28,882 nt of DNA from JAKFEW01 sp036675505 (GCA_036675505.1 JAKFEW010000104.1:1-28882), one strand, 5' to 3'. Positions 1 to 7,726 are shown, counted from the first letter of the stretch. A program made the numbers and translations. Notes: generated by a model from the letters alone, not told the origin.

Positions 1-167
1 CACCGCCCGCCCCGGTCCCCACGCCCGCCGTGGCCCCGCAGCTCGCCGCGGCACCCGCCGTGCCAGTGGTGCCGGCTGCAGCGCCCGCGGTCGCCGCGGC
101 CGCCCCGGCCGCCGATCCGCTCGCCCAGATCCGCCAGGCGGCCGAGGTCGCTGCCGCCACCGCCTAG
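1..167 (+). CDS. C-terminal end of an Ala/Pro-rich protein (partial)
   Basis: An open frame enters from the left edge (codon phase starting at base 3) and ends at a TAG at 165-167. The 54 visible residues are almost entirely Ala, Pro and Val, followed by a short polar tail reading DPLAQIRQAAEV. This looks like a flexible, low-complexity C-terminal extension of an exported or surface protein, but no domain is visible and no function can be assigned. The next gene lies about 120 bases downstream on the same strand. The frame could be fortuitous in such GC-rich DNA, but the uninterrupted frame and a composition like that of the linkers in neighbouring exported proteins favour a real gene end. 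Confidence 0.55.
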   Translation, partial: PPAPVPTPAVAPQLAAAPAVPVVPAAAPAVAAAAPAADPLAQIRQAAEVAAATA

Positions 168-288
168 CCTCACGGGTCGGGTGAGGTCGCGTCGGATCGG
201 CCTACGCTGAATCCATCACGTAGCTGCGCGGCGCCGTGTGCTAAGCTGACGAGAGTCGCCCCCGCCGGAACGTGCCTGGAGGCCGCGC

Positions 289-1347
289 TTGCGCCGCCCC
301 GTTCTTCTAGCCCTCGTCGCCGTCGTTCCCGCCGTGCCCGCGCACGCGGCGGAAGCCGCGCGCATCGGCAAGGTCTTCTACGAGTCGCAGCGCCAGGCGA
401 TCGTCGTGCCGTTCGCCGGCCGGCCGCCGAACGCCACCTATTACCGCCTCTCGGGCACGCGCCACTACTGGGAGTTCACAGGCGCACGGCTCACCGACGG
501 ACTGGTCCAGCACCACCCGATCGGCGGCGACATCAAGCGCTACACCGTGGCCCAGCGCGGCCCTGACGTCGTGCGGCTGGCCTTCGAGCTCGCGATCGAG
601 GCCAAGCCCGCGCTGCGCTTCGACGCCACCGAACACAGCTTCGTGATCCTGCCGTTCGGCCAGGAGCTGCGCGGCGCGGCGCCCGTGGTGCGGGTGCCCC
701 GCGCGCTGCCGTTTCCCTCGCCCTCGCCCGGCAAGCCGCCCGCGCCCGCGAAGCGGCCGCTGGCGATCGTGAACAAACGCGAGCCGGAGCCACCGTGGCA
801 GACCGCGCCGCTGCTGCGCGTTCCGCAGGGGCTGACGCTACCTTTGCCCTCGCCGCGGACGGCGATCGGCCGCCCCGCGGTCGGCGACGGCGGCTTGCTG
901 ATGCCGTTCCAGGGCCCGGCGCCCGACTACAAGGTGCGGGTGTTCACGGCGAACCCGCGCTGGCTCTATTTTGAGTTCGATCGGGCCGGCCTCGCGCTCG
1001 AGGACACGCGTTTCGGTGTGGTCGACGACCCCTACATCGACGCCTGGATGTTCACCGAGCCCGCGCCGGGCAAGGTCCGGCTGTACCTGCGCCTGCGTCA
1101 CACGACGCCGGTGGTCGCCCAGGTGCAAGAGACCGAGGGGCGGATCCGCTTCGCGTCGCCATCGGCGAAGCCTGGCCTGCCGCGCCCTGCGGCCACGATC
1201 CCCGCACCCGCGCCTTCCGGATCTGGTCGCGTCGACGTGCCTGATCCAGTCGATCCGATCCCGCCGAAACCGCCCACCGAGCCGGATGAGGTCCTGCCGG
1301 AGGGGGCCGGCCCGCTCCTGTTCCCGCGGCCCGACTCGACAGAGTGA
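289..1347 (+). CDS. exported protein with two AMIN-like domains
   Basis: A 352-residue protein starting at TTG (289), preceded by GGAGG at 278-282 with 6-base spacing, which fixes the start. Residues 1-20 form a Sec-type signal peptide ending in AHA. Residues about 25-123 and 195-290 look like two AMIN-type beta domains (IGKVFY..., FEFDRAGL...), separated by a Pro-rich linker and followed by a Pro-rich tail. AMIN domains are known to place periplasmic proteins at peptidoglycan or at envelope machines such as AmiC and PilQ; no catalytic domain is attached here, so a structural or localising role in the periplasm is inferred. The first domain is clearly paralogous to the next gene (shared pattern IPFxGRxP...YRLSxTxxYYEF, then RPVVRLSFxL). 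The AMIN assignment rests on pattern, not on a search. Confidence 0.75.
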   Translation: MRRPVLLALVAVVPAVPAHAAEAARIGKVFYESQRQAIVVPFAGRPPNATYYRLSGTRHYWEFTGARLTDGLVQHHPIGGDIKRYTVAQRGPDVVRLAFELAIEAKPALRFDATEHSFVILPFGQELRGAAPVVRVPRALPFPSPSPGKPPAPAKRPLAIVNKREPEPPWQTAPLLRVPQGLTLPLPSPRTAIGRPAVGDGGLLMPFQGPAPDYKVRVFTANPRWLYFEFDRAGLALEDTRFGVVDDPYIDAWMFTEPAPGKVRLYLRLRHTTPVVAQVQETEGRIRFASPSAKPGLPRPAATIPAPAPSGSGRVDVPDPVDPIPPKPPTEPDEVLPEGAGPLLFPRPDSTE

Positions 1348-1434
1348 CGCTCTGGCGGGGTATTGTGTCATAGAACACAGCTGTGATCGGCTCATAGCGT
1401 TATGTTGGACACCCAGAGCCGTGAGGAGGGTCAC

Positions 1435-1983
1435 ATGCGCAGGTCGGTCCTTTCGTCCGTCGTCCTCGCCTTGATGGTGGGCCTCGCGCAGCCGGACGCT
1501 GCGTCGGCCCATGGTCCGTCGGCGGCGAGGGCGACCGCCCCGGCGCCCGTCGCGAAGCCGGCCCTGCGACGCGATGGCCTGACGGCGATCGGCGCCGCGG
1601 CGTTCGACGCCTCGCGCAGCGCGATCGAGATCCCGTTCACGGGGCGCACGCCGCGGCCGTTGCTTTACCGCCTGTCGGCCACGCATTATTACTACGAATT
1701 CGAGGGCGCGCGCTTCGCCCCGGGCGGCGCGCAGTACCGCAAGCTGAGCTCGAACCTCGAGCGCTTCACGCTCTCGGCGCGGCCGAACCGGCCGGTCGTG
1801 CGCCTGTCCTTCCGCCTCACCCAGGCCACCGTGCCGCGGGTCGAGGTGGATGCGGCGACCGGGACGATCAGGGTGCTGCCGCTCGGCCGCGCGGCCTCGC
1901 TGGGTTCGGTGCCGGCGAGCGTGCCGCATGGGCTGTCGTTGCCGATCGAGCGGGTGACGGATCGGCTGACGGCGCTGCGTTGA
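1435..1983 (+). CDS. exported single AMIN-like domain protein
   Basis: A 182-residue protein. The ATG at 1435 is chosen over an in-frame ATG at 1402 because GAGGAGGG (1423-1430) sits just upstream and because the Sec signal peptide (MRRSVLSSVVLALMVGL..., cleavage near ASA-HG) begins exactly there. After an Ala/Pro-rich spacer, residues about 48-150 form one AMIN-like beta domain that aligns closely with the first domain of the preceding gene, so the two look like tandem duplicates. It has no catalytic domain, lipobox or membrane anchor, and a soluble periplasmic protein is expected. The gene is 87 bases downstream of its paralogue and converges on the propeller lipoprotein at 2014, with only 30 bases between the two ends. 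Confidence 0.75.
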   Translation: MRRSVLSSVVLALMVGLAQPDAASAHGPSAARATAPAPVAKPALRRDGLTAIGAAAFDASRSAIEIPFTGRTPRPLLYRLSATHYYYEFEGARFAPGGAQYRKLSSNLERFTLSARPNRPVVRLSFRLTQATVPRVEVDAATGTIRVLPLGRAASLGSVPASVPHGLSLPIERVTDRLTALR

Positions 1984-2013
1984 GCGCGCCTCCTGCGCCC
2001 GCGCGGTGGGGCG

Positions 2014-4479
2014 TCAGCGCTTCAGCCAGACGCGGCGCAGGCGGTGGTCGGCGCCGGAGTCGGAATATTCGCTCAGGTAGAGCGAGCCGTCGGTGTCGAT
2101 CGCGAAGCCCAGGGCGTCCTGCAGTGCCGCGCTCGTGCCGGGGCCATCGATCGCCTCGAGGTTGCCGTTGCCCACGAGGGTCGTCGCCTGGCCAGTGGCG
2201 TCCCAGCGGACCAGGCGGAAGTCTTCCGACAGCCCGTAGACGCGCCCCTCGGCGTCGATGCCGAGCAGCTTGCGCGCCGCTGGCACGAGCGTCGTCACCA
2301 CGCCGGCTGGCGTGACCCTGGCGATGCGCGCCGGGTAGTCGTGCACGTAGGCGTTGCCGGCGGCGTCGGTGGCGATCGCCGTCAGCAACTCGAACGCCGC
2401 CTGCGTGCCGGTGCCGTCCGTGGCCTCGCGCGCGCCGCTGCCGGCGATCGTGGCGATCGTGCCGGCCGCCGGGCCCGTCAGCGTGACCCGGCGGACCACC
2501 CGGTTGCTCTCGTCGGCCACCCAGAGCGTGTCGGTGCCGGCCAGGGCCAGGCTGCATCGGTAGCCGACGCTCGCGGCTTCGCCCTGCCCGTCGGCGTTGC
2601 CTGCCGCGCCGTTGCCGACCAGCGTGGTCGAAACGTATGCGCCGCCCGCGTCCGGGGCGAGCTTGCGGATCCGGTGGTTCTTGTCCGCGACGTAGATCGC
2701 GCCCGCTGCGTCCACCGCGAGCGCATCCGGCCAGCGGAACAGGGCCTGGGTGCCAGCGCCCTCCGCGTAGCCGGTCGCGCCGCCCGCGATCGTGCGGACG
2801 GCCCAGTCGCCGTTCGGCCGCGGCTCGGCGAGGCGCACCAGCGAGCGCTCGTTGCCGTCGCTGTCGAGGAGGTAGACCTTGCCTCCCGCGTAGACGCCAT
2901 GCGGGCGAATCAGCTGGGCCGTACGGCCTTCGCCGTCGGTCAGGCCCTCGGTGCCGTCGCCCGCGACCGTGGTCACGCGGCCCTGGCCGGCTCCGCGCAC
3001 GCGGACCGCGCGCAGGCTGGCGTTGTCGAGCAGGAGCAGGTCGCCCGCGGGGGTGAGCCCGATCGCCTGCGGCTGCTCGAAGCGCGCCGCGAGGCCGAGG
3101 CCATCCACGAAGCCCGCTTCCTTGCCGCCCGCGAGCGTGGCGACCACCGCCTGCGCATCGTGGACGCGGAGCGTGATCGGGCCTGCGGTGAGCGAGCCGC
3201 TGGCCGCGCGCAACGTCGCCGTGCCCGCGGCCCTGGGCGTGAGCGTGCCGTCGGGCGCGATCGCGATCGCCGTCCCCTCGACCGTCCAGTCCACCGCGGG
3301 GGCGTTCACCGGGCGATCGTTCGTGTCGCGCACGTCGGCCGTCCAGACCTGGGTCTGGGCGAGCCCGAGGTCGCGCAGGCCCATCGTGAGGCCGAGCGTC
3401 TTGTACACCGTGAAGGGCAGGCCGACGCCGGCCACGCCGTTCACCGCCACGAAGACGTCGCCGGACTTGCCGCCTTCGGGCACCTTCACCGCGATCGTCC
3501 CGTCGTCCTGGCGCACAGGCGCGCTCGCCACGGCGCCGCCGAACGTGACCTCGAAGGGCGCGCCGGCCGCAGCCTGGAAGTGTTCGCCCGTGATGATCAC
3601 AGGCGTGCCTGGCGCGCCGCCCGTGCGATCGAGGGCCGTCACGGCGGGCCGCTTCAGCACGAGCGGGATCGCGGGGGCCTGGGTCGTCGCGCGCGAGGTC
3701 ACGACGACGCCGGTCGCCTGGCCGTCGCCGAGCCCGATCTTGCCCGCGAGCAGGCGGAACGTGCCGGTGGGGACGTTGGCGATCGTGTACCGGCCGGCTT
3801 CGTCGGTCTTCGCGAGGTAGCCGGTGCCGGGGATGAAGACGTCTACGCCGACCAGGTTGGTCACGCCGGCCTGTGCCTCGGCCACGACCGTGCCCGCGAT
3901 CGTGCCGGTGGGCGCGAGTTGCAGGTCGAAGCCGCTGGCGCCTGCTGGCACGTCGAAGCGGATCGCCTTGGTCTGCGCGTCGGCCTCGGCCTCGATGTTG
4001 AGCGGCTGGCCATCCGGGCTCGCGAGCGCGAAGGTGCCGTCCGCGCCGGTGCGCGTGCTGAGTGGCCCCGTGGCCGCGAGCCGGTAGCTGGCCCCGTTGT
4101 TGCCCACGACGGCGCCGCTGTTGTTGCTGACGATTCCCGCGCCGTTGTCCGTGATCAGCCCGGCGCCGTTGTTCGCGACCAGGTACCCGCGCACGAGCAC
4201 GTTGGGCGCCGGCTTGCCGTCGAGCCCGAGCACGCGGCCGAAATAGGCCGCGGGCACGCTGGGTGAGGCCAGGAGGCCGGGCGTCGCGGTGGGTGCCGCC
4301 GAGGCGCCGGCGGTGGATGCCTGCGGATCGGCCGGAGCCTGTGTGGCCTTGCCGGCCTTCTTGTCCGCCTTCGCGCCGGTGCCGCCGGGCGGGACGCTGG
4401 TGGGCGCCGTGCAGCCGGCCGCGAGGAGCAGCCCCAGGGCGAGGGCGACGAGGCGTCGGGAAGCGGGATTCAAGGGCAT
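2014..4479 (-). CDS. large NHL beta-propeller lipoprotein with IPT/TIG and Ig-like domains
   Basis: An 821-residue lipoprotein. The ATG at 4479 is preferred over an in-frame GTG at 4491 because the GTG overlaps the ribosome binding site GGTGGAG. Lipobox LAAGC places the lipidated Cys at residue 23. Then come an Ala/Thr/Pro linker, a short repeat of NNGAG-type units (about residues 102-130), two carboxypeptidase-regulatory-like beta domains (about 140-275), an IPT/TIG-like domain (about 280-360), a bacterial Ig-like domain (about 365-440) and a six-bladed NHL-type propeller to the end, with repeats of VATLAGG...DG.G..A.F..P.G. Such architecture suits an outer-surface scaffold that binds partners or glycans. 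No catalytic residues are recognisable. It is transcribed away from the glutaredoxin gene, whose start lies 71 bases away. Confidence 0.85.
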   Translation of the reverse strand: MPLNPASRRLVALALGLLLAAGCTAPTSVPPGGTGAKADKKAGKATQAPADPQASTAGASAAPTATPGLLASPSVPAAYFGRVLGLDGKPAPNVLVRGYLVANNGAGLITDNGAGIVSNNSGAVVGNNGASYRLAATGPLSTRTGADGTFALASPDGQPLNIEAEADAQTKAIRFDVPAGASGFDLQLAPTGTIAGTVVAEAQAGVTNLVGVDVFIPGTGYLAKTDEAGRYTIANVPTGTFRLLAGKIGLGDGQATGVVVTSRATTQAPAIPLVLKRPAVTALDRTGGAPGTPVIITGEHFQAAAGAPFEVTFGGAVASAPVRQDDGTIAVKVPEGGKSGDVFVAVNGVAGVGLPFTVYKTLGLTMGLRDLGLAQTQVWTADVRDTNDRPVNAPAVDWTVEGTAIAIAPDGTLTPRAAGTATLRAASGSLTAGPITLRVHDAQAVVATLAGGKEAGFVDGLGLAARFEQPQAIGLTPAGDLLLLDNASLRAVRVRGAGQGRVTTVAGDGTEGLTDGEGRTAQLIRPHGVYAGGKVYLLDSDGNERSLVRLAEPRPNGDWAVRTIAGGATGYAEGAGTQALFRWPDALAVDAAGAIYVADKNHRIRKLAPDAGGAYVSTTLVGNGAAGNADGQGEAASVGYRCSLALAGTDTLWVADESNRVVRRVTLTGPAAGTIATIAGSGAREATDGTGTQAAFELLTAIATDAAGNAYVHDYPARIARVTPAGVVTTLVPAARKLLGIDAEGRVYGLSEDFRLVRWDATGQATTLVGNGNLEAIDGPGTSAALQDALGFAIDTDGSLYLSEYSDSGADHRLRRVWLKR
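4090..4180 (-). repeat. in-frame NNGA-type short tandem repeat in the lipoprotein
   Basis: Within the lipoprotein gene, about 30 residues consist of imperfect units of seven to eight residues of the form (N/D)NGAG(L/I)(I/V)(T/S/G). The DNA shows repeated words around gccgttgtt. The units are rich in Asn and Gly and sit just before the first beta domain, so a small stacked-turn (solenoid-like) segment is possible. This is seen directly; the structural reading is inference. Confidence 0.7.
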
Positions 4480-4538
4480 GGCAGGCTCCACCTTCCGTGT
4501 TCCCGGGACGCCCGACGGCTAAACGAGGCGGGGCGCGC

Positions 4539-4544
4539 TATACT
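4539..4544 (+). promoter_or_regulatory. -10 element for the glutaredoxin-like gene
   Basis: TATACT ends 6 bases before the ATG at 4551, so a transcript starting about 7 bases downstream of the -10 would begin at or next to the start codon. No -35 hexamer and no well-spaced Shine-Dalgarno sequence are visible (only GGGGG directly against the ATG), which suggests a leaderless mRNA. Confidence 0.5.
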
Positions 4545-4550
4545 GGGGGC

Positions 4551-4820
4551 ATGACGACCCCGCGCCTGACGCTCTACACCCGCCCCGGCTGCTGCCTGTG
4601 CGACAAGGCCGCGGCGCTGATCCACAAGGTCGGTGCCGAGGTGCCGCTCACGCTGGAGCTGGTGGACATCACGGGCGACGCCGCGCTCGAGGCGCGCTGG
4701 GGCGAGAAGATCCCGGTCGTGGCGCTGAACGGCGAGATCGCGATCGTGAGCCGCGTGAGCGAGTTCTGGATCCGGCGGATCGTGGGCGGCGAGACGAGCG
4801 AGCGGCTCAGGGCCCTCTGA
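4551..4820 (+). CDS. glutaredoxin-like (DUF836 type) small thiol protein
   Basis: An 89-residue protein with the start of a thioredoxin fold (LTLYTRPGCCLCDKA). The CxxC motif is C14-C15-L16-C17, followed by a helix, a beta strand (LELVDIT), the cis-Pro region IPVVALNG and a C-terminal helix. The length and CCLC motif fit the short glutaredoxin-like family often annotated as DUF836 or 'glutaredoxin 2', cytoplasmic proteins presumed to act in thiol-disulfide exchange. The in-frame upstream part of the frame (from 4263) overlaps the divergent lipoprotein gene and is rejected. It converges on the lipoprotein gene ending at 4866, with a hairpin between them. The substrate is unknown. Confidence 0.85.
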   Translation: MTTPRLTLYTRPGCCLCDKAAALIHKVGAEVPLTLELVDITGDAALEARWGEKIPVVALNGEIAIVSRVSEFWIRRIVGGETSERLRAL

Positions 4821-4828
4821 AGCCGAAA

Positions 4829-4850
4829 ACGGGGCCCCGCAGGGCCCCGT
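4829..4850 (-). terminator. intrinsic terminator of the lipoprotein gene 4866-5837
   Basis: A perfect 9-bp GC stem (ACGGGGCCC / GGGCCCCGT) with a 4-base loop. Read on the minus strand it is followed by TTTT, so it serves mainly the minus-strand lipoprotein gene. It may also stop plus-strand transcription from the glutaredoxin gene, although no T-run follows on that strand. Confidence 0.75.
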
Positions 4851-4865
4851 CTGGCGGATGTCAGG

Positions 4866-5837
4866 TCACTCGAACGAGCTGGCCGACGAGGTCGAGACCA
4901 CGGTGCTGACGGTCGCTTCGGCGTCTTCGGCGGCCTTCGTCGAGGTCAGCGTGATGTCCACGCTCTTGCCGGGGGCAAGGCCACTGACCGGGGCGGTCAG
5001 GGTCTCGACGATCACGTCTTCCTTCGTGAAGAAGCCCTTGAGCTTGTGGAAGTCGATCTTCACCTCGCCGTTGAGCGTCTCCGTGGCGTTCTCGTTCGTG
5101 ACGCGGACGGTCACCTCGAGCTTCTTGAAGAGGAGGAACTTGCGGATCGTCTGCATGTCGATGATCTCGACTTCCAGCGCCTTGTCGCCGCTCGTGACGG
5201 GCGTGCCGACGACCGGGGTCGTGGTCTCTTCTTCGTCGTCCCCCGCGGGCGCGGTGGAAGGCGAGGCGGAAGGCGTGGTGCTGACGGGCGCGGCGTCGAA
5301 GGCCTCGGCGTCCACGAACTTGAAGGCGACCTTCGCCGCGGCGTCGGCCGGGGCGGAAAGCTGGATGGCGACCTTGGACTCGGTGTCGGCCTTGATCGTG
5401 ACGTCGGTGGTGGTCGCGCCGAGCGACTCCTCATCCTTGTCGAAGGCGGCGACTTCGGCCGTGAGCTTGCCGACCGGGATGTTCTCGAAGGCGAGCGTGT
5501 TGCTGGTCTTGAGCTCCTCGGCGGTCAGGGTCTTGCCGATCGGCTCTTCGAGGCCGGCGCCGGTGAGCTGCACGGCGACGCCGGCGACGTTGTCGGCCTT
5601 GAGGCTGCTCAACATGATCATGACCGTGCCGGTAGCGGCCGGATCGGCGGGCGCGGCGGGCGTGGTGGCCTTGCCGGCGGCTGCGCCGGTGGCGGCTGGC
5701 GCGCTCGCGGCTGCCGCGGCGCTCGACTTCGCCTTGGTCGAGGCGGGCTTGGCCGCGGTCGTCGGGCTGCTGCCGCACGCGCTCAGCGTGAGGGCCAGGG
5801 CCAGAGCGGCGGCGATGCGGGTCGAGGCGTTGAACAT
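4866..5837 (-). CDS. lipoprotein of unknown function
   Basis: A 323-residue protein starting at ATG 5837, with ribosome binding site GGAGGAAG just upstream. Signal peptide and lipobox LSAC place the lipidated Cys at residue 21. An Ala/Thr/Lys-rich linker (22-68) leads to a beta-rich domain (about 70-165: TVMIMLSSL..., VAVQLTG...) that resembles a carboxypeptidase-regulatory or Ig-like fold. A second acidic, Thr/Ser-rich linker contains DDEEETTT, and a final beta domain (about 215-310) has the pattern EVTVRVTNENAT...GEVKIDF seen in extracytoplasmic folds such as FxLYD-type domains. I do not recognise a family with confidence. No enzyme motif is visible. The upstream region carries repeated TTAA-type words similar to those upstream of the gene at 8160. 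Confidence 0.8.
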   Translation of the reverse strand: MFNASTRIAAALALALTLSACGSSPTTAAKPASTKAKSSAAAAASAPAATGAAAGKATTPAAPADPAATGTVMIMLSSLKADNVAGVAVQLTGAGLEEPIGKTLTAEELKTSNTLAFENIPVGKLTAEVAAFDKDEESLGATTTDVTIKADTESKVAIQLSAPADAAAKVAFKFVDAEAFDAAPVSTTPSASPSTAPAGDDEEETTTPVVGTPVTSGDKALEVEIIDMQTIRKFLLFKKLEVTVRVTNENATETLNGEVKIDFHKLKGFFTKEDVIVETLTAPVSGLAPGKSVDITLTSTKAAEDAEATVSTVVSTSSASSFE

Positions 5838-5898
5838 GGGGCGCTTCCTCCAGCGGGGTGGTGCTGGGGAATTTATCGCGCCGGAGCCGCCCGATCCT

Positions 5899-5954
5899 TC
5901 TTAAGACCCTGTTAAGGCTACGTCAAATTTCGGGCCATTTTCATAAGGTGTTAA
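5899..5954 (-). promoter_or_regulatory. possible promoter and TTAA-type repeat cluster upstream of the lipoprotein gene
   Basis: Read on the minus strand, the words TTAACA (5954-5949), TTATGA (5946-5941), TTAACA (5915-5910) and TTAAGA (5904-5899) occur at steps of 8, 31 and 11 bases. TTGACG (5926-5921) lies among them and could be a -35; at 17-bp spacing the -10 would be the weak TAAGAA. The arrangement resembles response-regulator direct repeats of the PhoB/PhoP/SphR type, but no regulator is identified. Confidence 0.35.
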
Positions 5955-5960
5955 GACAAG

Positions 5961-5986
5961 ACGGGGGGCCGAATCCGGCCCCCCGT
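5961..5986 (-). terminator. probable terminator of the NAGPA-family gene
   Basis: A perfect 11-bp stem (ACGGGGGGCCG / CGGCCCCCCGT) with loop AATC, 15 bases beyond the stop codon of the minus-strand gene at 6002. The minus-strand tail CTTGTCTTAA is only moderately T-rich; the plus-strand side has TTTTT a few bases beyond the stem. It lies between two genes on the same strand and would separate their transcription. Confidence 0.65.
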
Positions 5987-6001
5987 CGCTCGTTTTTCAG
6001 G

Positions 6002-7585
6002 CTATTGGCCAGCCAGGCTCGCGAAGATCCGCTCCAGCGAGGGCGACGCGCCGGCGGCCATATCGCTGCGCGGCTTCACCACCAAGGCGGTGCTGACCCA
6101 GCGCTCCTTGCCGTCCGAGGGGCGACCCAGCGTGCGACCGCGCAGCCACATGGTGGTCGAGCCGCCGCCGTCGAGGTTCAGCGCCTCGACCGCGCCCATC
6201 TCGCGCATCGTCCAGGCCAGCTCGGTCAAGGTGGCGCCCATGCTGTAGCCCGGCTTGCGGCCGTCGATCGTGACGAGCAGGTACTTGTCGTCGGCCGTCT
6301 TGCCGAAAGCCGTGCGCGGCGCGCGGCCATAGGCGACGTCGGAGCGGAAGTGCTGCTGCTTGGCGAGCACGCGCACGCGGCCATCCTGGATCAAGGTGGG
6401 GCCGCCGCCCATCGCATGCATCACGTCGCTGGCCAAGTTCTGCTCCAGACGGAGCTCCTGGCCGTAGCCTATGTACTTCTTGAGCGTCGAGGCGCCCGAG
6501 CCCTGGCCGGACAGCACGTAGCCGCCGCTCGGGATCTGGAGGTTGCCGTCGCCCTCGCCCACCACGCGGCCACCGGCGTTCACGGCGATCTCCCAGCGGC
6601 TGGGGTCGGCCTTGGTGCGCGTGCGCAGCCCGTAATGGCCGGTGTAGAGCGTCACGCGGTTGTGACGCGGCTGCTCGTTCACGGCCTGGCAGCGGATGCC
6701 CGTGCCGTCGTCGAGCAGGACGGTCGGGATCGGCTTGTCGACCCGGATCTCGGCGTCGCCGTCCTTCGCGATCCACACGCTGGGGCGGTCGAGCATGGTG
6801 CGGCTGATCAGCTGGCGATCCAGCACGAGCGTGCCCTGGGGCTCGCCGGTGGCCGGCGAGAAGAAGCTGCCGTTCACCGCGGCGATCGCCCCGTGCCAGC
6901 GCGCAAGGCTGCTGACCTGCGAGAGGCCCATCTTCTTGGCGCCCGCGTTCGCGAGCGCCGGTTCGAGCTTCACGCGCCGGGGATCGAGGTGCAGGGCGCG
7001 CACGCGCATGGGCCCCGCCGACGTCCAGCGCTGGCCCTCCCAGAAGCGCACGCCGTTCGCGACCGTGCGGAAGTAGGGCTCGGACTTCTGGTGGTGGACG
7101 ACGATCTCGAGGCCGCCCGAGCGCACCTTCACCTCGACCGGCGCGGCGTAGCGCCAGTCGGCCTTGATGAAGGTCTTGTTCTCGAAGTTCTGGATGCGCA
7201 GGTGGTGCAGGGCGCCCATGTTGACGGCGCGCTCGAGCGTGTAGGCGCCCGGCGTGTCGCTCGTGGCCTCGAGGCTCCAGGAGGTCACGCGGCTCTGGCG
7301 CTTGGTGATCTTCGCGTTGCGCAACGGCATGAAGATGCGCGTCTTGTTCTTGTCCACCGTCACGGGGTTGAACTTCCCGGGCGTCGGCGCGGCGGGCGCG
7401 GCGACACCGGCCGGCGCCGCGGAGGCGACCAGCACGATCGGGATCATGAGCAGCATGAGGGTCTGGTTCATACGGCGCTTGCGTGACTCCGGGAGCGATG
7501 CGGGGTGCGTGAGGGGAAGGGTATGGCCGTGCGACTCGTCGGGCGAGGGGACCAGGTTACCGTAACTCAGACGCGTTGAGAACAT
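6002..7585 (-). CDS. AMIN-domain protein with NAGPA (phosphodiester glycosidase) domain
   Basis: A 527-residue protein. The start ATG at 7585 has a strong GAGGAGG (7600-7594). An internal ATG at 7471 begins directly at the signal-like hydrophobic stretch (MNQTLMLLMIPIVLVASA) but has only a poorly spaced GGAG, so the first is chosen and leaves an unusual 38-residue N-terminal extension. Residues about 70-165 look like an AMIN domain. Residues about 205-505 match the phosphodiester glycosidase / exopolysaccharide family (NAGPA, PF09992): AAVNGSFF (235-242), GGGPTLIQDGR (393-403), TIDGR (439-443) and LDGGGSTTMW (471-480). Family members remove sugar-phosphate caps or act on extracellular glycans; here a periplasmic wall- or polysaccharide-linked role is inferred. 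It shares the AMIN theme with the genes at 289 and 1435. Confidence 0.87.
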   Translation of the reverse strand: MFSTRLSYGNLVPSPDESHGHTLPLTHPASLPESRKRRMNQTLMLLMIPIVLVASAAPAGVAAPAAPTPGKFNPVTVDKNKTRIFMPLRNAKITKRQSRVTSWSLEATSDTPGAYTLERAVNMGALHHLRIQNFENKTFIKADWRYAAPVEVKVRSGGLEIVVHHQKSEPYFRTVANGVRFWEGQRWTSAGPMRVRALHLDPRRVKLEPALANAGAKKMGLSQVSSLARWHGAIAAVNGSFFSPATGEPQGTLVLDRQLISRTMLDRPSVWIAKDGDAEIRVDKPIPTVLLDDGTGIRCQAVNEQPRHNRVTLYTGHYGLRTRTKADPSRWEIAVNAGGRVVGEGDGNLQIPSGGYVLSGQGSGASTLKKYIGYGQELRLEQNLASDVMHAMGGGPTLIQDGRVRVLAKQQHFRSDVAYGRAPRTAFGKTADDKYLLVTIDGRKPGYSMGATLTELAWTMREMGAVEALNLDGGGSTTMWLRGRTLGRPSDGKERWVSTALVVKPRSDMAAGASPSLERIFASLAGQ

Positions 7586-7616
7586 GGAAAGTTCCTCCTC
7601 GCAAGGACGGGCAAAC

Positions 7617-7726
7617 GTAGTAGCAGCCTGCCGGGGAGAGGAAGAACGGGGGTGGAAACGCGTCGCGGGGCACGCATCGCTTCTGGCACGTCATTGTGCG
7701 GCGGAGCGGCATGAGGTTGCTACTAC
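7617..7726 (-). repeat. inverted repeat in the 5' leader of the NAGPA-family gene
   Basis: GTAGTAGCA at 7617-7625 is the exact reverse complement of TGCTACTAC at 7718-7726. In the minus-strand transcript this would form a stem about 17 bases before the GAGGAGG ribosome binding site. The upstream arm overlaps another inverted repeat (7715-7720 with 7786-7791), so the two stems would compete. Confidence 0.45.

Noticed and set aside
2044..4266. 740-residue open frame on the plus strand
   Set aside because: It is antisense to the propeller lipoprotein gene, is Arg/Ala/Gly/His-rich without domains, and reflects third-position GC bias.
5858..7486. 542-residue open frame on the plus strand
   Set aside because: It is a shadow of the NAGPA-family gene, Arg/His/Ala/Gly-rich, without a start signal.
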